Translations under genes and position numbers: made by a program
Origin: Verrucosispora sp. WMMD573
Lineage (GTDB): Bacteria > Actinomycetota > Actinomycetes > Mycobacteriales > Micromonosporaceae
DNA length: 64,000 nucleotides
Reading direction: 5' to 3'
Assembly (NCBI RefSeq): GCF_027497175.1
Contig: NZ_CP114901.1
Coordinates: 3,472,001-3,536,000 of the forward strand
Shown here: in pieces, positions 8,438 through 18,947 of the stretch
Layout: the number at the start of each line of letters is the position of its first letter
Position numbering within the stretch: position 1 is the stretch's first letter
The notes under the pieces: generated by a model
Database searches by the model: none
Told to the model about the DNA's origin: nothing
What the model saw: the letters and a program-made list of their open reading frames with translations, nothing else

Positions 8438-10984
8438 TCAGAGCAGGCCGGCGCGGCGTAGCGCGTCGGCCATCGCGCCGTCGGCTGGCGCGGAGGCACC
8501 GCCCTGACCCTGGCGTACCTGTCCGCCGCGCCCTTGGCCACTCTGCCCGCCTCGGCCCTGCCCCTCGCGGGCCTGGCCACGCTGACCGCCCTGCCCGTCA
8601 CGGCGCTGGCCACGCTGAACACCCTGCCCGTCACGCTGACCGCCCTGGCCGTCGCGGCCCTGCCCGCCCTGCCTGCCTTGGCCGTTGCGGCTCTGGCCGG
8701 CCGGCCTACCGGGGCCCTGACCACCCCGAGCGCCTTGCCCACCGCGGTCCGGCCCGGCTGCGCCGTTCCGGCCGCCACCACGTCCGGCGCCGGGCTCCGC
8801 TTCGTCCTCCAGGCGCAGGGTGAGGGAGATCCGCTTGCGCGGCACGTCGACGTCCAGCACCTTGACCTTCACCACGTCGCCGGACTTGACCACGTCGCGC
8901 GGGTCCTTGACGAAGGTGCGGGACATCGCCGAGACGTGCACCAGTCCGTCCTGGTGCACCCCGACGTCCACGAACGCGCCGAACGCCGCCACGTTGGTGA
9001 CCACGCCCTCAAGCACCATCCCCGGCGTCAGGTCACTGATCTTCTCGACACCCTCGACGAAGGTCGCCGTCTTGAACTCGGGTCGGGGGTCGCGGCCCGG
9101 CTTCTCCAGCTCGGCGAGGATGTCGGTGACGGTGGGCAGGCCGAACGTGTCGTCGACGAAGTCGGTCGCGCGCAGCCCCCGCAGGATCGACGACTTGCCG
9201 ATGACCGAGCGCAGATCCTGGCCGGTCGAAGCCAGGATCCGGCGTACCACCGGGTACGCCTCGGGGTGCACGCTTGAGGAGTCCAGCGGGTCGTCGCCGC
9301 CGGGGATGCGCAGGAAGCCGGCGCACTGCTCGAACGCCTTCGGGCCGAGCCGGGCCACCTTCTTCAGTTCGGTGCGGGTGCGGAACGGGCCGTTGGCGTC
9401 GCGGTGCAGCACGATGTTCTCGGCCAGCCCGGCACCGATGCCGGAGACCCGGGTCAGCAGCGGCGCGGAGGCGGTGTTGACGTCCACGCCGACGCCGTTG
9501 ACGCAGTCCTCCACCACGGCGTCCAGCGACCGGGAGAGCTTCACCTCGGACAGGTCGTGCTGGTACTGCCCGACGCCGATGGAGCGCGGGTCGATCTTCA
9601 CCAGCTCGGCGAGCGGGTCCTGGAGGCGGCGGGCGATGGAGACCGCGCCGCGCAGCGACACGTCCAGCCCGGGCAGCTCCTGCGCGGCGTACGCGGACGC
9701 CGAGTAGACCGACGCGCCGGCCTCGGAGACCACCACCTTGGTCAGCTTCAGCTCCGGGTGCCGCTTGATCAGGTCACCGGCCAGCTTGTCGGTCTCCCGG
9801 CTGGCGGTGCCGTTGCCGATGGCGATCAGCTCGACCCCGTGTGCGGCGGCCAGCGTGGCCAGCGTGTGCAGCGAGGCGTCCCATTGCCGGCGCGGCTCGT
9901 GCGGGTAGATCGTGTCGGTGGCGACCACCTTGCCGGTGGCGTCCACCACTGCCACCTTCACTCCGGTACGCAGGCCCGGGTCCAGCCCCATCGTGGGCCG
10001 GGCGCCGGCCGGCGCGGCCAGCAGCAGGTCCCGCAGGTTGGTGGCGAAGACCCGGACGGCCTCCTCCTCGGCCGCCTGCCAGAGTCGCATCCGCAGGTCC
10101 GCGCCGAGGTGGATGAGGATCCGGGTACGCCAGGCCCAGCGGACCGTGTCGATGAGCCAGCGGTCGGCGGGCCGCCCCTGGTCGCTCACCCCGAACCGGC
10201 CGGCGATGGCGGCCTCGTACCGGGTCGGCCCGGTCACCACCGCGTCGACGTCGCCTTCGGCCTCCGGGTCCATGGTCAGGTCGAGCACGCCCTCCTTCTC
10301 GCCCCGGAACATGGCCAGGATGCGGTGCGAGGGCAGCTTCGGGTACGGCTCGGCGAAGTCGAAGTAGTCGGCGAACTTGGCTCCGGCGCTCTCCTGTCCC
10401 TCGCGTACCCGGGACACCAGCCGGCCCCGCGACCACATCTGCTCGCGCAGCGTGCCGATCAGGTCGGCGTCCTCGGCGAACCGCTCGATCAGGATGGCCC
10501 GCGCCCCGTCCAGCGCGGCGGCGGCGTCGGCCACGCCCTTGTCGGCGTCGACGAAGGTCGCGGCGGTCGCGCGCGGATCCTGCCTCGGGTCGCCGAGCAG
10601 TGTGTCGGCGAGGGGCTCCAGCCCGGCCTCGCGGGCGATCTGTGCCCGGGTCCGCCGCTTCGGCTTGTACGGCAGGTAGATGTCCTCCAGGCGGGACTTC
10701 GAGTCGGCCGCCATGATCTGCGCTTCCAGGGCCTCGTCGAGCTTGCCCTGGGCGCGGATGGACTCCAGCACCGCCGCACGCCGCTCGTCCAACTCGCGCA
10801 GATACCGCAGGCGCTCCTCCAGGGTGCGCAGCTGGGTGTCGTCGAGCAGGCCGGTGGCCTCCTTCCGGTACCGCGCGATGAACGGCACGGTGGCACCACC
10901 GTCGAGCAGCTCCACGGCCGCGCGTACCTGGCGCTCGGCGACGCCGAGTTCCTCGGCGATCCGCTGATGAACAGAGAGGGTCAC
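8438..10984 (-). CDS. tex: Tex-family RNA-binding transcription accessory protein
   Basis: About 848 residues. Order: N-terminal helical Tex domain, YqgF/RNase H-like domain ([18 protein letters not shown]), helix-hairpin-helix ([17 protein letters not shown]), an S1 domain ([20 protein letters not shown]), and a disordered tail of about 115 residues made almost only of Gly, Arg, Gln, Asp and Ala. Tex proteins bind nucleic acid and affect transcription; the usual core ends just after S1, so the RG/QG-rich tail is an addition. GTG at 10982-10984 with GGAG ahead is chosen over an ATG 39 bases upstream. The tail DNA (about 8480-8790) is low complexity. Confidence 0.92.
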   Translation of the reverse strand: MTLSVHQRIAEELGVAERQVRAAVELLDGGATVPFIARYRKEATGLLDDTQLRTLEERLRYLRELDERRAAVLESIRAQGKLDEALEAQIMAADSKSRLEDIYLPYKPKRRTRAQIAREAGLEPLADTLLGDPRQDPRATAATFVDADKGVADAAAALDGARAILIERFAEDADLIGTLREQMWSRGRLVSRVREGQESAGAKFADYFDFAEPYPKLPSHRILAMFRGEKEGVLDLTMDPEAEGDVDAVVTGPTRYEAAIAGRFGVSDQGRPADRWLIDTVRWAWRTRILIHLGADLRMRLWQAAEEEAVRVFATNLRDLLLAAPAGARPTMGLDPGLRTGVKVAVVDATGKVVATDTIYPHEPRRQWDASLHTLATLAAAHGVELIAIGNGTASRETDKLAGDLIKRHPELKLTKVVVSEAGASVYSASAYAAQELPGLDVSLRGAVSIARRLQDPLAELVKIDPRSIGVGQYQHDLSEVKLSRSLDAVVEDCVNGVGVDVNTASAPLLTRVSGIGAGLAENIVLHRDANGPFRTRTELKKVARLGPKAFEQCAGFLRIPGGDDPLDSSSVHPEAYPVVRRILASTGQDLRSVIGKSSILRGLRATDFVDDTFGLPTVTDILAELEKPGRDPRPEFKTATFVEGVEKISDLTPGMVLEGVVTNVAAFGAFVDVGVHQDGLVHVSAMSRTFVKDPRDVVKSGDVVKVKVLDVDVPRKRISLTLRLEDEAEPGAGRGGGRNGAAGPDRGGQGARGGQGPGRPAGQSRNGQGRQGGQGRDGQGGQRDGQGVQRGQRRDGQGGQRGQAREGQGRGGQSGQGRGGQVRQGQGGASAPADGAMADALRRAGLL

Positions 10985-11046
10985 GATGTCGCTCCGCCTT
11001 CGGGTGTGGGTTCCGTGGTGCATTCTGCCGGGCTACCGTGGCGATC

Positions 11047-12558
11047 ATGGAACCACCTGTGGACCCCCGGGCGCGCCGACTCTTCGGCGGCAGCGCGCGG
11101 GCCCTCGGCGACCTCGCGACCAGCCCGTTCCGGGCCGACCGGGACCGCATCGTCGGCTCGCCGTTCTTCACCCGGCTCGGCGGCGTCACCCAGGTGGTCA
11201 GCCCGGGCGGGTCCGGGCTGCTGGTGCACAACCGGCTCACCCACAGCCTGAAGGTCGCCCAGGTGGCCCGGGCGATCGCCGAGCGGCTCACCGCCGAGGG
11301 CCACCAACGTGACCTGGTGGAGAAGCTGGGCGGCTGCGATCCGGACGTGGTGGAGGCCGCCGCGCTCGCCCACGATCTCGGGCACCCGCCCTTCGGGCAC
11401 CTGGGGGAGCGGGTGCTGGACCGGCTGGCCCGGCACCGGTTGGGCCTGACCGACGGGTTCGAGGGCAACGCCCAGTCGTACCGGATCGTCACCTCGACCG
11501 AGATCCGGGGCGCGGCGACCACCGGCCTGGACCTGACCGCCGCGGTGCGTGCGGCGATGCTGAAGTACCCGTGGACCCGGCTGGACCATCCCGACCCGCA
11601 CCCCCGGACGATGGATCCGCCGCCGCGCGGCGCGACGCCGCCGCCGGACGACCCGGACAGCGGCTCGCTGAAGTTCGGGGCGTACCGCACGGAGCTGGAC
11701 GACCTGCGGCAGGCCCGGGCACCGTTCGCCGGCCGGATCGCCGACTGGCAGCAGACCGTCGAGGCGTCGGTGATGGACACCGCCGACGACATCGCGTACG
11801 CCATCCACGACGTGGAGGACTTCTACCGGGTCGGCGTGCTCCAGCAGGGCGCGGTGGCCGCCGAGCTGATGGCCTGGCAGCGCGAGGTCGGCCAGCTGCG
11901 GGCGATCACCGATTCGGCGCTGGCCACCTCGGCCCGCCGGCCCGGCTCGTCGATCGAGCGGCTGCGTCGCCAGCTGCACCACAAGGACGCCTGGATCGCC
12001 GACGACGAGGCGTTCGCCGCCGCCGTCGAACACGTCCGGGAGGAGTTGGTCGAGGGGCTGCTCGCGTTGCCGTTCGACGGCTCGATCGAGGCGGAACAGT
12101 ACGTGGCCCGTTTCTCCGCCCGGTGGACCACCCGTCTCGTGGACGCGATCACCGTGGGCGAGCAGCCCGCCGTCCGCTCCGGGCACGTGCTGCTGGCCCC
12201 GGCCCAGTGGCACGAGGTGCAGGTGCTCAAGTTCGTCCACCACCGGTTCGTGCTGGCCCGTCCCGACCTGGCGCTGCACCAGCGCGGTCAGGCCCGGCTG
12301 CTCGACACCCTGGTCGAGGCGTTGCGGGAGTGGCTGCTGGATCCGGAGGAGGAGTCCCGGCTGCCCCGACGGCTGCACGACCTGGTGGAGCTGGCCGAGG
12401 CGGAATTGCATCCGCGTACGCCGGACCGGCTCGGAAAGGCGCGCGGGCGGGCCATCGTGGACTTCGTCGCCCAGCTCACCGACGGTCAGGCGGTGGCGAT
12501 GCTGGACGCGCTCTCCGGCCGTTCCGGTGCCCTCTGGACCGACGCCTTCGTCCTCTGA
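11047..12558 (+). CDS. dgt: Deoxyguanosinetriphosphate triphosphohydrolase (dGTPase)
   Basis: 503 residues from the ATG at 11047 (a GTG nine bases earlier is possible; neither has a clear ribosome site). HD-domain enzyme that hydrolyses dGTP and related dNTPs to the nucleoside and triphosphate. Seen: HNRLTHSLKVAQVAR with the first metal His, the HD pair in ALAHDLGHPPFGHLGE, and ETTEIR-like substrate region FEGNAQSYRIVT, followed by MDTADDIAYAIHDVEDFY holding the last metal Asp. Divergent from tex with about 60 bp between the two starts. Confidence 0.9.
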   Translation: MEPPVDPRARRLFGGSARALGDLATSPFRADRDRIVGSPFFTRLGGVTQVVSPGGSGLLVHNRLTHSLKVAQVARAIAERLTAEGHQRDLVEKLGGCDPDVVEAAALAHDLGHPPFGHLGERVLDRLARHRLGLTDGFEGNAQSYRIVTSTEIRGAATTGLDLTAAVRAAMLKYPWTRLDHPDPHPRTMDPPPRGATPPPDDPDSGSLKFGAYRTELDDLRQARAPFAGRIADWQQTVEASVMDTADDIAYAIHDVEDFYRVGVLQQGAVAAELMAWQREVGQLRAITDSALATSARRPGSSIERLRRQLHHKDAWIADDEAFAAAVEHVREELVEGLLALPFDGSIEAEQYVARFSARWTTRLVDAITVGEQPAVRSGHVLLAPAQWHEVQVLKFVHHRFVLARPDLALHQRGQARLLDTLVEALREWLLDPEEESRLPRRLHDLVELAEAELHPRTPDRLGKARGRAIVDFVAQLTDGQAVAMLDALSGRSGALWTDAFVL

Positions 12559-12593
12559 GGCGACCGGCTCGGGTCCGCCGGGGCAGCGGCGGG

Positions 12594-13745
12594 TCAGGCG
12601 ATGGCCTGCCACCAGCCGTCGACCGGCGGCGGGTCGTCGACCACCACCCGCTCGCCGGGGCGCGGCACGGCCAGCCGCACGTCGCGGGCCTTCGCCTCGG
12701 CCCAGAGCCGGTCCACCGGCTCGGACCAGTCGTGCAGGGCGAGGTTGAACGTGGCCCAGTGCACCGGCAGGAACAGCCCACCGCGCAGGTCCAGGTGGGC
12801 GGCGACCGCCTCCTCCGGGAACATGTGGATGCCGGGCCAGGCCCGGTCGTACGCGCCGATCTGCATCAGCGTCACGTCGAACGGCCCGTACGCGGCACCG
12901 ATCTCGGCGTACCCGCCGAAGTAGCCGGAGTCGCCGGTGTAGTAGACGCGGCGCTGCTGGCCGGCCACCACCCAGGAGCTCCACAGCGTGCCGTTGCGGC
13001 GTAGGCCCCGGCCGGAGAAGTGCTGGGCGGCGGTGCAGGTGATCTCCAGCCCGGCCACCCGGCGGGTCTGCGACCAGTCCAGCTCGATGATCCGCTCCGC
13101 CGGTACGCCCCACCGGTCGAGGTGGGCGCCGACGCCGAGCGGCACCAGGAACGGCGCAGACTGCCGGGCGGTCAGTTCCCGCACCGTGCCCATGTCGAGG
13201 TGGTCGTAGTGGTCGTGCGAGATCAGGATCGCGTCGATCCGGGGCAGTTCGTCGAGGCGTACCGGGGGTTTGTGCAGCCGGCGTGGGCCGACCGCGGTGG
13301 AGGGGGAGCACCTGTCGCTCCACACCGGGTCCAGCAGCACCCGTCGACCCTCGATCTCGATCAGGGCGGAGGCGTGGCCGTACCAGACGATGTTCAGCTC
13401 GCGCGCCGGGTCGATGCCGGTCTCGGTGGCCGGCCGCAGCAGCGGTACGGGTGCGCCGGGCCGACGCTTCTGCTTGCCGAAGAGCAGTTCCCGGAACAGG
13501 TTGCGGTCGTTGACGGGCACCATGGTGCGGGTGTCCGTCCGGTTGTGGAAGGTGCCGTCGCGGAACTGCGGCGACCGGGCCGCCCGTTCGGCGCGAGCGC
13601 CGGCCAGCCGGCCGCCGATCGCGGCCGGCACGTTCCGCGCGGCCCAGGCCGCTCCGGCGAGCCCGGCCAACGCGGCCAGGCCCGCCACCGACCCGGTGAT
13701 CCGCCGACCGGTCGTCCGTCCGCTCGGCTTGTTCGGCGCCCGCAT
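12594..13745 (-). CDS. Membrane-anchored MBL-fold hydrolase, NAPE-PLD/UlaG-like
   Basis: About 383 residues. An N-terminal hydrophobic segment (about 15-35, SVAGLAALAGLAGAAWAA) is followed by a metallo-beta-lactamase fold with the metal motif SHDHYDHLDMG, a further His in YGHASALIEIEG and GDSGYFGGYAEIG. This arrangement is that of lipoprotein-like NAPE-PLD relatives, which are predicted phosphodiesterases; the substrate here is unknown. ATG at 13743-13745 with GAGGGGG ahead is preferred to a start 42 bases upstream. Convergent with dgt and followed upstream by the beta-lactamase-like gene in the same direction (about 50 bp). Confidence 0.85.
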   Translation of the reverse strand: MRAPNKPSGRTTGRRITGSVAGLAALAGLAGAAWAARNVPAAIGGRLAGARAERAARSPQFRDGTFHNRTDTRTMVPVNDRNLFRELLFGKQKRRPGAPVPLLRPATETGIDPARELNIVWYGHASALIEIEGRRVLLDPVWSDRCSPSTAVGPRRLHKPPVRLDELPRIDAILISHDHYDHLDMGTVRELTARQSAPFLVPLGVGAHLDRWGVPAERIIELDWSQTRRVAGLEITCTAAQHFSGRGLRRNGTLWSSWVVAGQQRRVYYTGDSGYFGGYAEIGAAYGPFDVTLMQIGAYDRAWPGIHMFPEEAVAAHLDLRGGLFLPVHWATFNLALHDWSEPVDRLWAEAKARDVRLAVPRPGERVVVDDPPPVDGWWQAIA

Positions 13746-13796
13746 GGTTCCCCCTCGGTTGATCCCGAGGTCCACGGTAGCCGTCACCGGCCGGGT

Positions 13797-14816
13797 TCAG
13801 CCGCCGTTGCTGGGGCGGTACGGGTGCCTGCGGTGGGTGGTGCCGGCGCCGCCGAAACCGGCGGTGAGGTCCATGACCCGTCGACCCCACCGGGCCCGTG
13901 CCTGCACGGCGGGGTGGGTGGCGCCGAAGTCGTCCGCGCCGGTCTGCCCGTCGGCGAAGAGGGCGTAGGTCACAAGTGGCGCACCGGCAGTGTCGAAGAT
14001 CACTCCCGCTTCGTGTCGGGCGTCGACGAACCAGCCGGCCTTGGTGGCGACGCGGGCCCGTTCGGCGGAGGACATCTCCCGGCGTACCCCGTCGGTGAAG
14101 GCCACCGGCGAGCGCAGCAGGCGCAGCACTCGGTCGGTCGAGGCGGGGGAGAGCAGGGTGCCGGCGACCAGCGCCCGCAGCAGGTCGTGGGTCTCCCGTG
14201 GGGTGCTGGTGCCCAGGAAGAAGCGGTTCGGGTTGGCGACCGGCTGCACCTGGGTGTTCGGGAAGCCCTTGGCGACCAGGATCTGGTTGACCTCGGCGGC
14301 CGGGCAGACCAGCCCGCAGAGCCGTACCGCGGTGTCGTCGGAGACGGTCAGCAGGTTCGCCAGGACGTGGCCGACGGTGACCAGGCTGGGGTAGGCGCCG
14401 TCCAGGCTGAAGATGCCGTCCCCGCCGGTCACCACGATCGCCTCGGTCACCTCGACCTGGTGGTCGAGGGTGAGCAGGCCCCGGTCGACCTTGTCCAGCA
14501 CCGCGACCGCCACGGCGATCTTGTTGACGCTGTACGCCTCGATCCGCAGGTCCGCGGACTCGTTCACCGCGACCAACGGCCCGTCCGGGCCGGCCAGACT
14601 GACGTACGCCTGCCAGTTGCCGCCGGCCCGGGTGCTCTCCCGTTGGAAGACGGTGCCGATCCGGGCGGCGAGCCGTTCCAGGTCGCGCGGCCTGACTTCC
14701 GTGGTCGCCTCCCCGGCGGGGTCAGCGGCGGCAGGCACCGCGGTGCCGAACAGGGTGCCGGCCGTCGCCACGGTGCCCAGGCCGAGCGCGGTCCTGCGGT
14801 CCATCCGGATGGTCAC
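13797..14816 (-). CDS. Exported class A beta-lactamase-like serine hydrolase
   Basis: 339 residues from GTG at 14814-14816 (GGGAGAG ahead). The N terminus MDRRTALGLGTVATAG has twin Arg followed by a hydrophobic stretch and an Ala-rich cleavage region (VPAAAD), so Tat export is likely. The penicillin-binding motifs are present in altered form: Ser96-x-x-Lys99 in EAYSVNKIAV, SDD in VSDDTAVR, and KAG in ATKAGWFVDAR in place of KTG. These changes suggest a hydrolase of the beta-lactamase fold that may not be a potent antibiotic resistance enzyme. Lies 50 bp upstream of, and probably co-transcribed with, the MBL gene. Confidence 0.85.
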   Translation of the reverse strand: MTIRMDRRTALGLGTVATAGTLFGTAVPAAADPAGEATTEVRPRDLERLAARIGTVFQRESTRAGGNWQAYVSLAGPDGPLVAVNESADLRIEAYSVNKIAVAVAVLDKVDRGLLTLDHQVEVTEAIVVTGGDGIFSLDGAYPSLVTVGHVLANLLTVSDDTAVRLCGLVCPAAEVNQILVAKGFPNTQVQPVANPNRFFLGTSTPRETHDLLRALVAGTLLSPASTDRVLRLLRSPVAFTDGVRREMSSAERARVATKAGWFVDARHEAGVIFDTAGAPLVTYALFADGQTGADDFGATHPAVQARARWGRRVMDLTAGFGGAGTTHRRHPYRPSNGG

Positions 14817-14897
14817 TCGTCTCTCCCATCGGTCCCCTGGTGTGTCCGCCACACACCCTAGGCCGAAGGATCGACGTAGGTGATCCCATCGATGGGC

Positions 14898-16079
14898 TCA
14901 CGGGGCGAGGACGACCTTCACGCAGCCGTCCTGCTTCTTCTGGAACATCTCGTACGCCTGCGGCGCCTGCTCCAACGGCAGCCGGTGGGTACGCAGGTCG
15001 GTCACACCGAGCGGGTCGTCGTCGGTGAGCAGCGGGATGATCTCGTCAGTCCAGCGCCGCACGTGGCACTGACCCATCCGCACCTGGATGCCCCGGTCGA
15101 ACATCTCCATCAGCGGCAACGGGTCGACCTCGCCGCCGTACACCCCGGAGATGGAGACGGTGCCGCCGCGTCGGACGGCCTTGAGCGCGGCCTTGAGCGC
15201 GACCAGCCGGTCGATCCCGATCTTGTCGATCATCGGCTGGGCGAGCTTGTCCGGCAGCAGCCCGGCGGCGGCCTGGCCGAGCTTGCCCAGCGGCGCGCCG
15301 TGTGACTCCATCCCGACCGCGTCGATCACGGCGTCCGGCCCACGTCCGTCCACCAGGTCGATCAATGTGCCGGGCACGTCGTCGAGTTGGGAGATGTCCA
15401 GCACCTCCACACCGTGCCGACGGGCCATCTCCAGCCGCTCCGGCACCACGTCGAGGCCGATCACCCGGTCCGCGCCGAGGTGACGGCCGATCCGGGCGCA
15501 GAACTGGCCCACCGGGCCCAGGCCGAAGACCGCCAGGGTGCCGCCGGGTGGAGTGTCGGCGTACTTCACCGCCTGCCAGGCGGTCGGCAGGATGTCGGAG
15601 AGGTAGAGCCAACGCTCGTCCGGACCCTCGTCCGGCACCTTGATCGGGCCGAACTCGGCGAACGGGACGCGGAGAAACTGGGCCTGCCCGCCGGGCACCG
15701 CACCGTAGAGGGAGGTGTAGCCGAACAGCGCCGCGCCCTTGCCCTCGGCGGTGACCTGGGTGGTCTCGCACTGGGCGTAGAGCTGCCGCTGGCACATCCA
15801 GCAGGATCCGCAGGAGATGTTGAACGGCACCACCACCCGGTCGCCGGGCTTGAGCCGGGTCACCCCGGGTCCGACCTCCTCGACGATGCCCATCGGCTCG
15901 TGACCGAGGATGTCACCCGGCTTGAGGTACGGCCCCAGGACTTCGTAGAGGTGCAGGTCCGAGCCGCAGATGGCGGTCGAGGTGATCCGCACGATGGCGT
16001 CGGTCGGATCCTCGATCCTCGGGTCGGGCGTCTCCTCGACCCGTACGTCCCGCTTGCCGTGCCAGGTCAGTGCCCGCAT
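14898..16079 (-). CDS. Zinc-dependent alcohol dehydrogenase, formaldehyde-dehydrogenase-like
   Basis: 393 residues, MDR superfamily. Catalytic zinc ligands in ICGSDLHLYEV and GHEPMGIVEEVG; structural zinc cysteines in CGSCWMCQRQLYAQC; NAD(P)-binding GLGPVGQFCARIG. The insert before the C terminus (DKLAQPMIDKIGIDRLVALK) is typical of the glutathione-independent formaldehyde dehydrogenase-like branch. The alcohol oxidised cannot be told. ATG at 16077-16079 with TAGGGGG ahead; a start 51 bases upstream lacks such a site. A 61-bp palindromic element lies just upstream. Confidence 0.88.
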   Translation of the reverse strand: MRALTWHGKRDVRVEETPDPRIEDPTDAIVRITSTAICGSDLHLYEVLGPYLKPGDILGHEPMGIVEEVGPGVTRLKPGDRVVVPFNISCGSCWMCQRQLYAQCETTQVTAEGKGAALFGYTSLYGAVPGGQAQFLRVPFAEFGPIKVPDEGPDERWLYLSDILPTAWQAVKYADTPPGGTLAVFGLGPVGQFCARIGRHLGADRVIGLDVVPERLEMARRHGVEVLDISQLDDVPGTLIDLVDGRGPDAVIDAVGMESHGAPLGKLGQAAAGLLPDKLAQPMIDKIGIDRLVALKAALKAVRRGGTVSISGVYGGEVDPLPLMEMFDRGIQVRMGQCHVRRWTDEIIPLLTDDDPLGVTDLRTHRLPLEQAPQAYEMFQKKQDGCVKVVLAP

Positions 16080-16166
16080 GTCGCCCCCTACGTCGCCGCC
16101 GTCCCGTAGCTGACCTGCTACCCGCAACAACGCCCTTCAACCGGACCTACCCCCACCTCCCGCAAG

Positions 16167-16227
16167 GTTGATCATGAGGTTGGCGGCAGTCGTTGATCTT
16201 CAACCTGCCGCCAACCTCATGATCAAC
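16167..16227. repeat. 61-bp palindromic element, copy 1
   Basis: Perfect 23-bp arms (16167-16189 and 16205-16227) around a 15-base loop containing TTGATCTTCAA. Arms begin GTTGATCATGAGGTT. Two more copies of exactly the same length are at 20656 and 41349. It sits 23 bases after the sdhB stop and 87 bases upstream of the alcohol dehydrogenase start, so it would form a terminator-like hairpin after the sdh operon. Confidence 0.9.
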
Positions 16228-16249
16228 GGAGGAGATCTGGTCGGGGTGG

Positions 16250-17011
16250 TCAGGTGCCGGGGGTGTCGGCGTGGCGGGTGGTGGCGGCCAGGTAGTCGCG
16301 GTTGAGGCGGCCGATGGTGGTGAGTGGGATGCCCTTGGGGCAGACCACTGTGCATTCGCCGGCGTTGGTGCAGCCGCCGAAGCCGGCCTCGTCGTGCGCG
16401 TCGACCATGCCGATCACCCGGGTGTACCGCTCCGGCTGGCCCTGGGGAAGTAGCGAGAGCTGGGTGACCTTGGCGGCCGTGAAGAGCATGCCGGAGCCGT
16501 TGGGGCAGGCCGCCACGCAGGCGCCGCAGCCGATGCAGGCGGCCGACTCGAAGGCGGCGTCGGCGTCGGCCTTGGCCACCGGTACGGAGTGCGCCTCCGG
16601 TGCGCTGCCGGTGGGCGCGGTGACGTACCCGCCGGCGGCGATGATCGTGTCGAAGGCGTTCCGGTTCACCACCAGGTCCTTGATGACCGGGAAGGCCCGC
16701 GCCCGCCACGGCTCGATGTCGATGGTGTCGCCGTCGGAGAACTGCCGCATGTGCAGCTGGCAGGCGGTGGTGCCGCGCTGCGGGCCGTGCGCGTCCCCAT
16801 TGATCATGAGACCGCACATGCCGCAGATGCCCTCACGGCAGTCGTGGTCGAAGGCGACCGGCTCCTCACCGGCGAGGATGAGCCGCTCGTTGAGTACGTC
16901 GAGCATCTCCAGGAACGACATGTCCGGGGAGACGTCGTCGACCTGGTACTTCACCATCCGACCCTTGTCCTGGGGGCCGGACTGACGCCAGATGCGCAGG
17001 GTCAGGTTCAC
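16250..17011 (-). CDS. sdhB: Succinate dehydrogenase iron-sulfur subunit
   Basis: 253 residues. Carries the [2Fe-2S] cysteines in [10 protein letters not shown] and TTACQ, then [15 protein letters not shown] and [15 protein letters not shown] for the [4Fe-4S] and [3Fe-4S] clusters. It passes electrons from the SdhA flavin to the membrane quinone site. The GTG start overlaps the sdhA stop (GTGA). Last gene of sdhCAB, ended by the 61-bp palindrome. Confidence 0.95.
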   Translation of the reverse strand: MNLTLRIWRQSGPQDKGRMVKYQVDDVSPDMSFLEMLDVLNERLILAGEEPVAFDHDCREGICGMCGLMINGDAHGPQRGTTACQLHMRQFSDGDTIDIEPWRARAFPVIKDLVVNRNAFDTIIAAGGYVTAPTGSAPEAHSVPVAKADADAAFESAACIGCGACVAACPNGSGMLFTAAKVTQLSLLPQGQPERYTRVIGMVDAHDEAGFGGCTNAGECTVVCPKGIPLTTIGRLNRDYLAATTRHADTPGT

Positions 17012-18945
17012 TTGTAGCTCCGCTGCGTGGGGTGGACGTATTCGAAGTTCAGGTTTTCCTTGTGCAGCACCGAGGGCTCACCCGTGGCGGTGAACTCCCA
17101 GGCCGCGACGTACGCGAACCGCTCGTCGTCGCGCTGGGCCTCGCCCTCGGGGGTCTGGTGCTCGGCGCGGAAGTGGCCGCCGCAGGACTCCTCCCGGTGC
17201 AGGGCGTCGATGCACATCAGCTCGGCCAGCTCGAAGAAGTCGGCGACCCGGCCGGCCTTCTCCAGCGACTGGTTCAAGCCCTCACCGTTGCCCGGCACCC
17301 GGACCCGCTGCCAGAACTGGTCCCGCAGGGCGCGGATCTCGTCGATCGCCTTGCGTAGCCCGGCCTCGGAGCGCTCCATGCCGCAGTGCTCCCACATGAT
17401 CTGGCCCAGCTCGCGGTGGAACGAGTCCACCGTCCGGTCACCGTCTATCGCGAGCAGTCGCTGGATGCGGTCCTCGACGTCGCGACGGGCCTCGACGGCC
17501 GCCGGGTGGGTCGCGTCGACCTTGTCGAACGAGCCGGCGGCGAGGTAGTTGGCGATCGTGTTGGGCAGCACGAAGTATCCGTCGGCCAGGCCCTGCATCA
17601 GCGCCGATGCGCCGAGCCGGTTCGCGCCGTGGTCGGAGAAGTTCGCCTCACCGATGACGAACAGGCCCGGGATGGTCGACTGGAGGTCGTAGTCGACCCA
17701 GAGGCCACCCATCGTGTAGTGCACGGCGGGGTAGATCCGCATCGGAACCGCGTACGGGTCCTCGCCGGTGATCCGCTCGTACATCTCGAAGAGGTTGCCG
17801 TACTTGGCCTCGATGGCCTTGCGACCCAGCCGGTCGATGGCGTCGGCGAAGTCGAGGTAGACCCCGAGCTTCGTCGGGCCGACACCCCGGCCCTCGTCGC
17901 AGACGTTCTTCGCGGCCCGGGAGGCAATGTCCCGGGGCACCAGGTTGCCGAACGACGGGTAGATGCGTTCCAGGTAGTAGTCCCGCTCGTCCTCTCCGAT
18001 GTCGCGGGGGTCGCGGTCGTCGCCCTTGGCCTTCGGCACCCACACCCGGCCGTCGTTGCGCAGCGACTCGCTCATCAGGGTCAGCTTCGACTGGTGGTCG
18101 CCGGAGACCGGGATACAGGTCGGGTGGATCTGGGTGTAGCAGGGGTTGGCGAAGTACGCGCCCTTGCGGTGCGCCCGCCAGGTGGCGGTGACGTTGCAGC
18201 CCTTGGCGTTTGTGGAGAGGTAGAAGACGTTGCCGTAGCCGCCGGAGGCGAGCACCACGGCGTCGGCGAACTCCGTGGTGATCTCGCCGGTCACCATGTC
18301 CCGGACCACGATGCCCCGGGCCTTGCCCTCGACGACGATCAGCTCCAGCATCTCGTGCCGGGCGTTCATCTCCACGTTGCCCAGGCCGATCTGCCGCTCC
18401 AACGCCTGGTACGCGCCGAGCAGCAACTGCTGGCCCGTCTGACCCCGGGCGTAGAAGGTGCGCTGCACCTGCGCGCCACCGAACGACCGGGTGTCGAGCA
18501 GGCCGCCGTACTCGCGGGCGAACGGCACCCCCTGGGCGACGCACTGGTCGATGATGTTGACCGAGACCTCGGCCAGCCGGTGCACGTTCGACTCCCGGGA
18601 GCGGAAGTCACCGCCCTTGACGGTGTCGTAGAAGAGCCGGTGCACCGAGTCGCCGTCGTTGCGGTAGTTCTTGGCGGCGTTGATGCCGCCCTGCGCGGCG
18701 ATCGAGTGCGCCCGGCGGGGACTGTCCTGGTAGCAGTAGGACTTGACCCGGTAGCCCTGCTCGGCCAGCGTGGCTGCGGCGGAGCCACCGGCCAGGCCGG
18801 TGCCGACCACGATCACGGTCATCTTGCGGCGGTTGGCCGGGTTTACCAGCTTCGCCTCGAAGCGGCGACGTTCCCAGCGGGTCTCGATCGGCCCATCGGG
18901 AGCCCTGGTGTCGGCGATCGGGTCGCCCTCGGTGAACAGATCCAT
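17008..18945 (-). CDS. sdhA: Succinate dehydrogenase/fumarate reductase flavoprotein subunit
   Basis: 645 residues. FAD-binding [20 protein letters not shown], the flavin-linked His region [14 protein letters not shown], catalytic loop residues in [13 protein letters not shown] and [13 protein letters not shown], and the C-terminal helical domain. It oxidises succinate to fumarate at the cytosolic face. The ATG at 18943-18945 is chosen because the frame further up is antisense-like sequence through sdhC. It starts 2 bases after the sdhC stop. The gene grouping with a single cytochrome b subunit suggests a Bacillus-like (type B) complex using menaquinone. Confidence 0.95.
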   Translation of the reverse strand: MDLFTEGDPIADTRAPDGPIETRWERRRFEAKLVNPANRRKMTVIVVGTGLAGGSAAATLAEQGYRVKSYCYQDSPRRAHSIAAQGGINAAKNYRNDGDSVHRLFYDTVKGGDFRSRESNVHRLAEVSVNIIDQCVAQGVPFAREYGGLLDTRSFGGAQVQRTFYARGQTGQQLLLGAYQALERQIGLGNVEMNARHEMLELIVVEGKARGIVVRDMVTGEITTEFADAVVLASGGYGNVFYLSTNAKGCNVTATWRAHRKGAYFANPCYTQIHPTCIPVSGDHQSKLTLMSESLRNDGRVWVPKAKGDDRDPRDIGEDERDYYLERIYPSFGNLVPRDIASRAAKNVCDEGRGVGPTKLGVYLDFADAIDRLGRKAIEAKYGNLFEMYERITGEDPYAVPMRIYPAVHYTMGGLWVDYDLQSTIPGLFVIGEANFSDHGANRLGASALMQGLADGYFVLPNTIANYLAAGSFDKVDATHPAAVEARRDVEDRIQRLLAIDGDRTVDSFHRELGQIMWEHCGMERSEAGLRKAIDEIRALRDQFWQRVRVPGNGEGLNQSLEKAGRVADFFELAELMCIDALHREESCGGHFRAEHQTPEGEAQRDDERFAYVAAWEFTATGEPSVLHKENLNFEYVHPTQRSYK

Positions 18946-18947
18946 GG

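Noticed and set aside
9404..11251. A 600-residue open frame on the + strand opposite tex and into dgt
   Set aside because: It is the antisense shadow of tex: no recognisable domain, His/Gly/Gln-rich composition, no ribosome site. High GC leaves such frames open by chance.
13797..14816. Calling this a true antibiotic-resistance beta-lactamase
   Set aside because: SxxK is present, but the SDN and KTG motifs are changed to SDD and KAG, so activity on beta-lactams is not supported.
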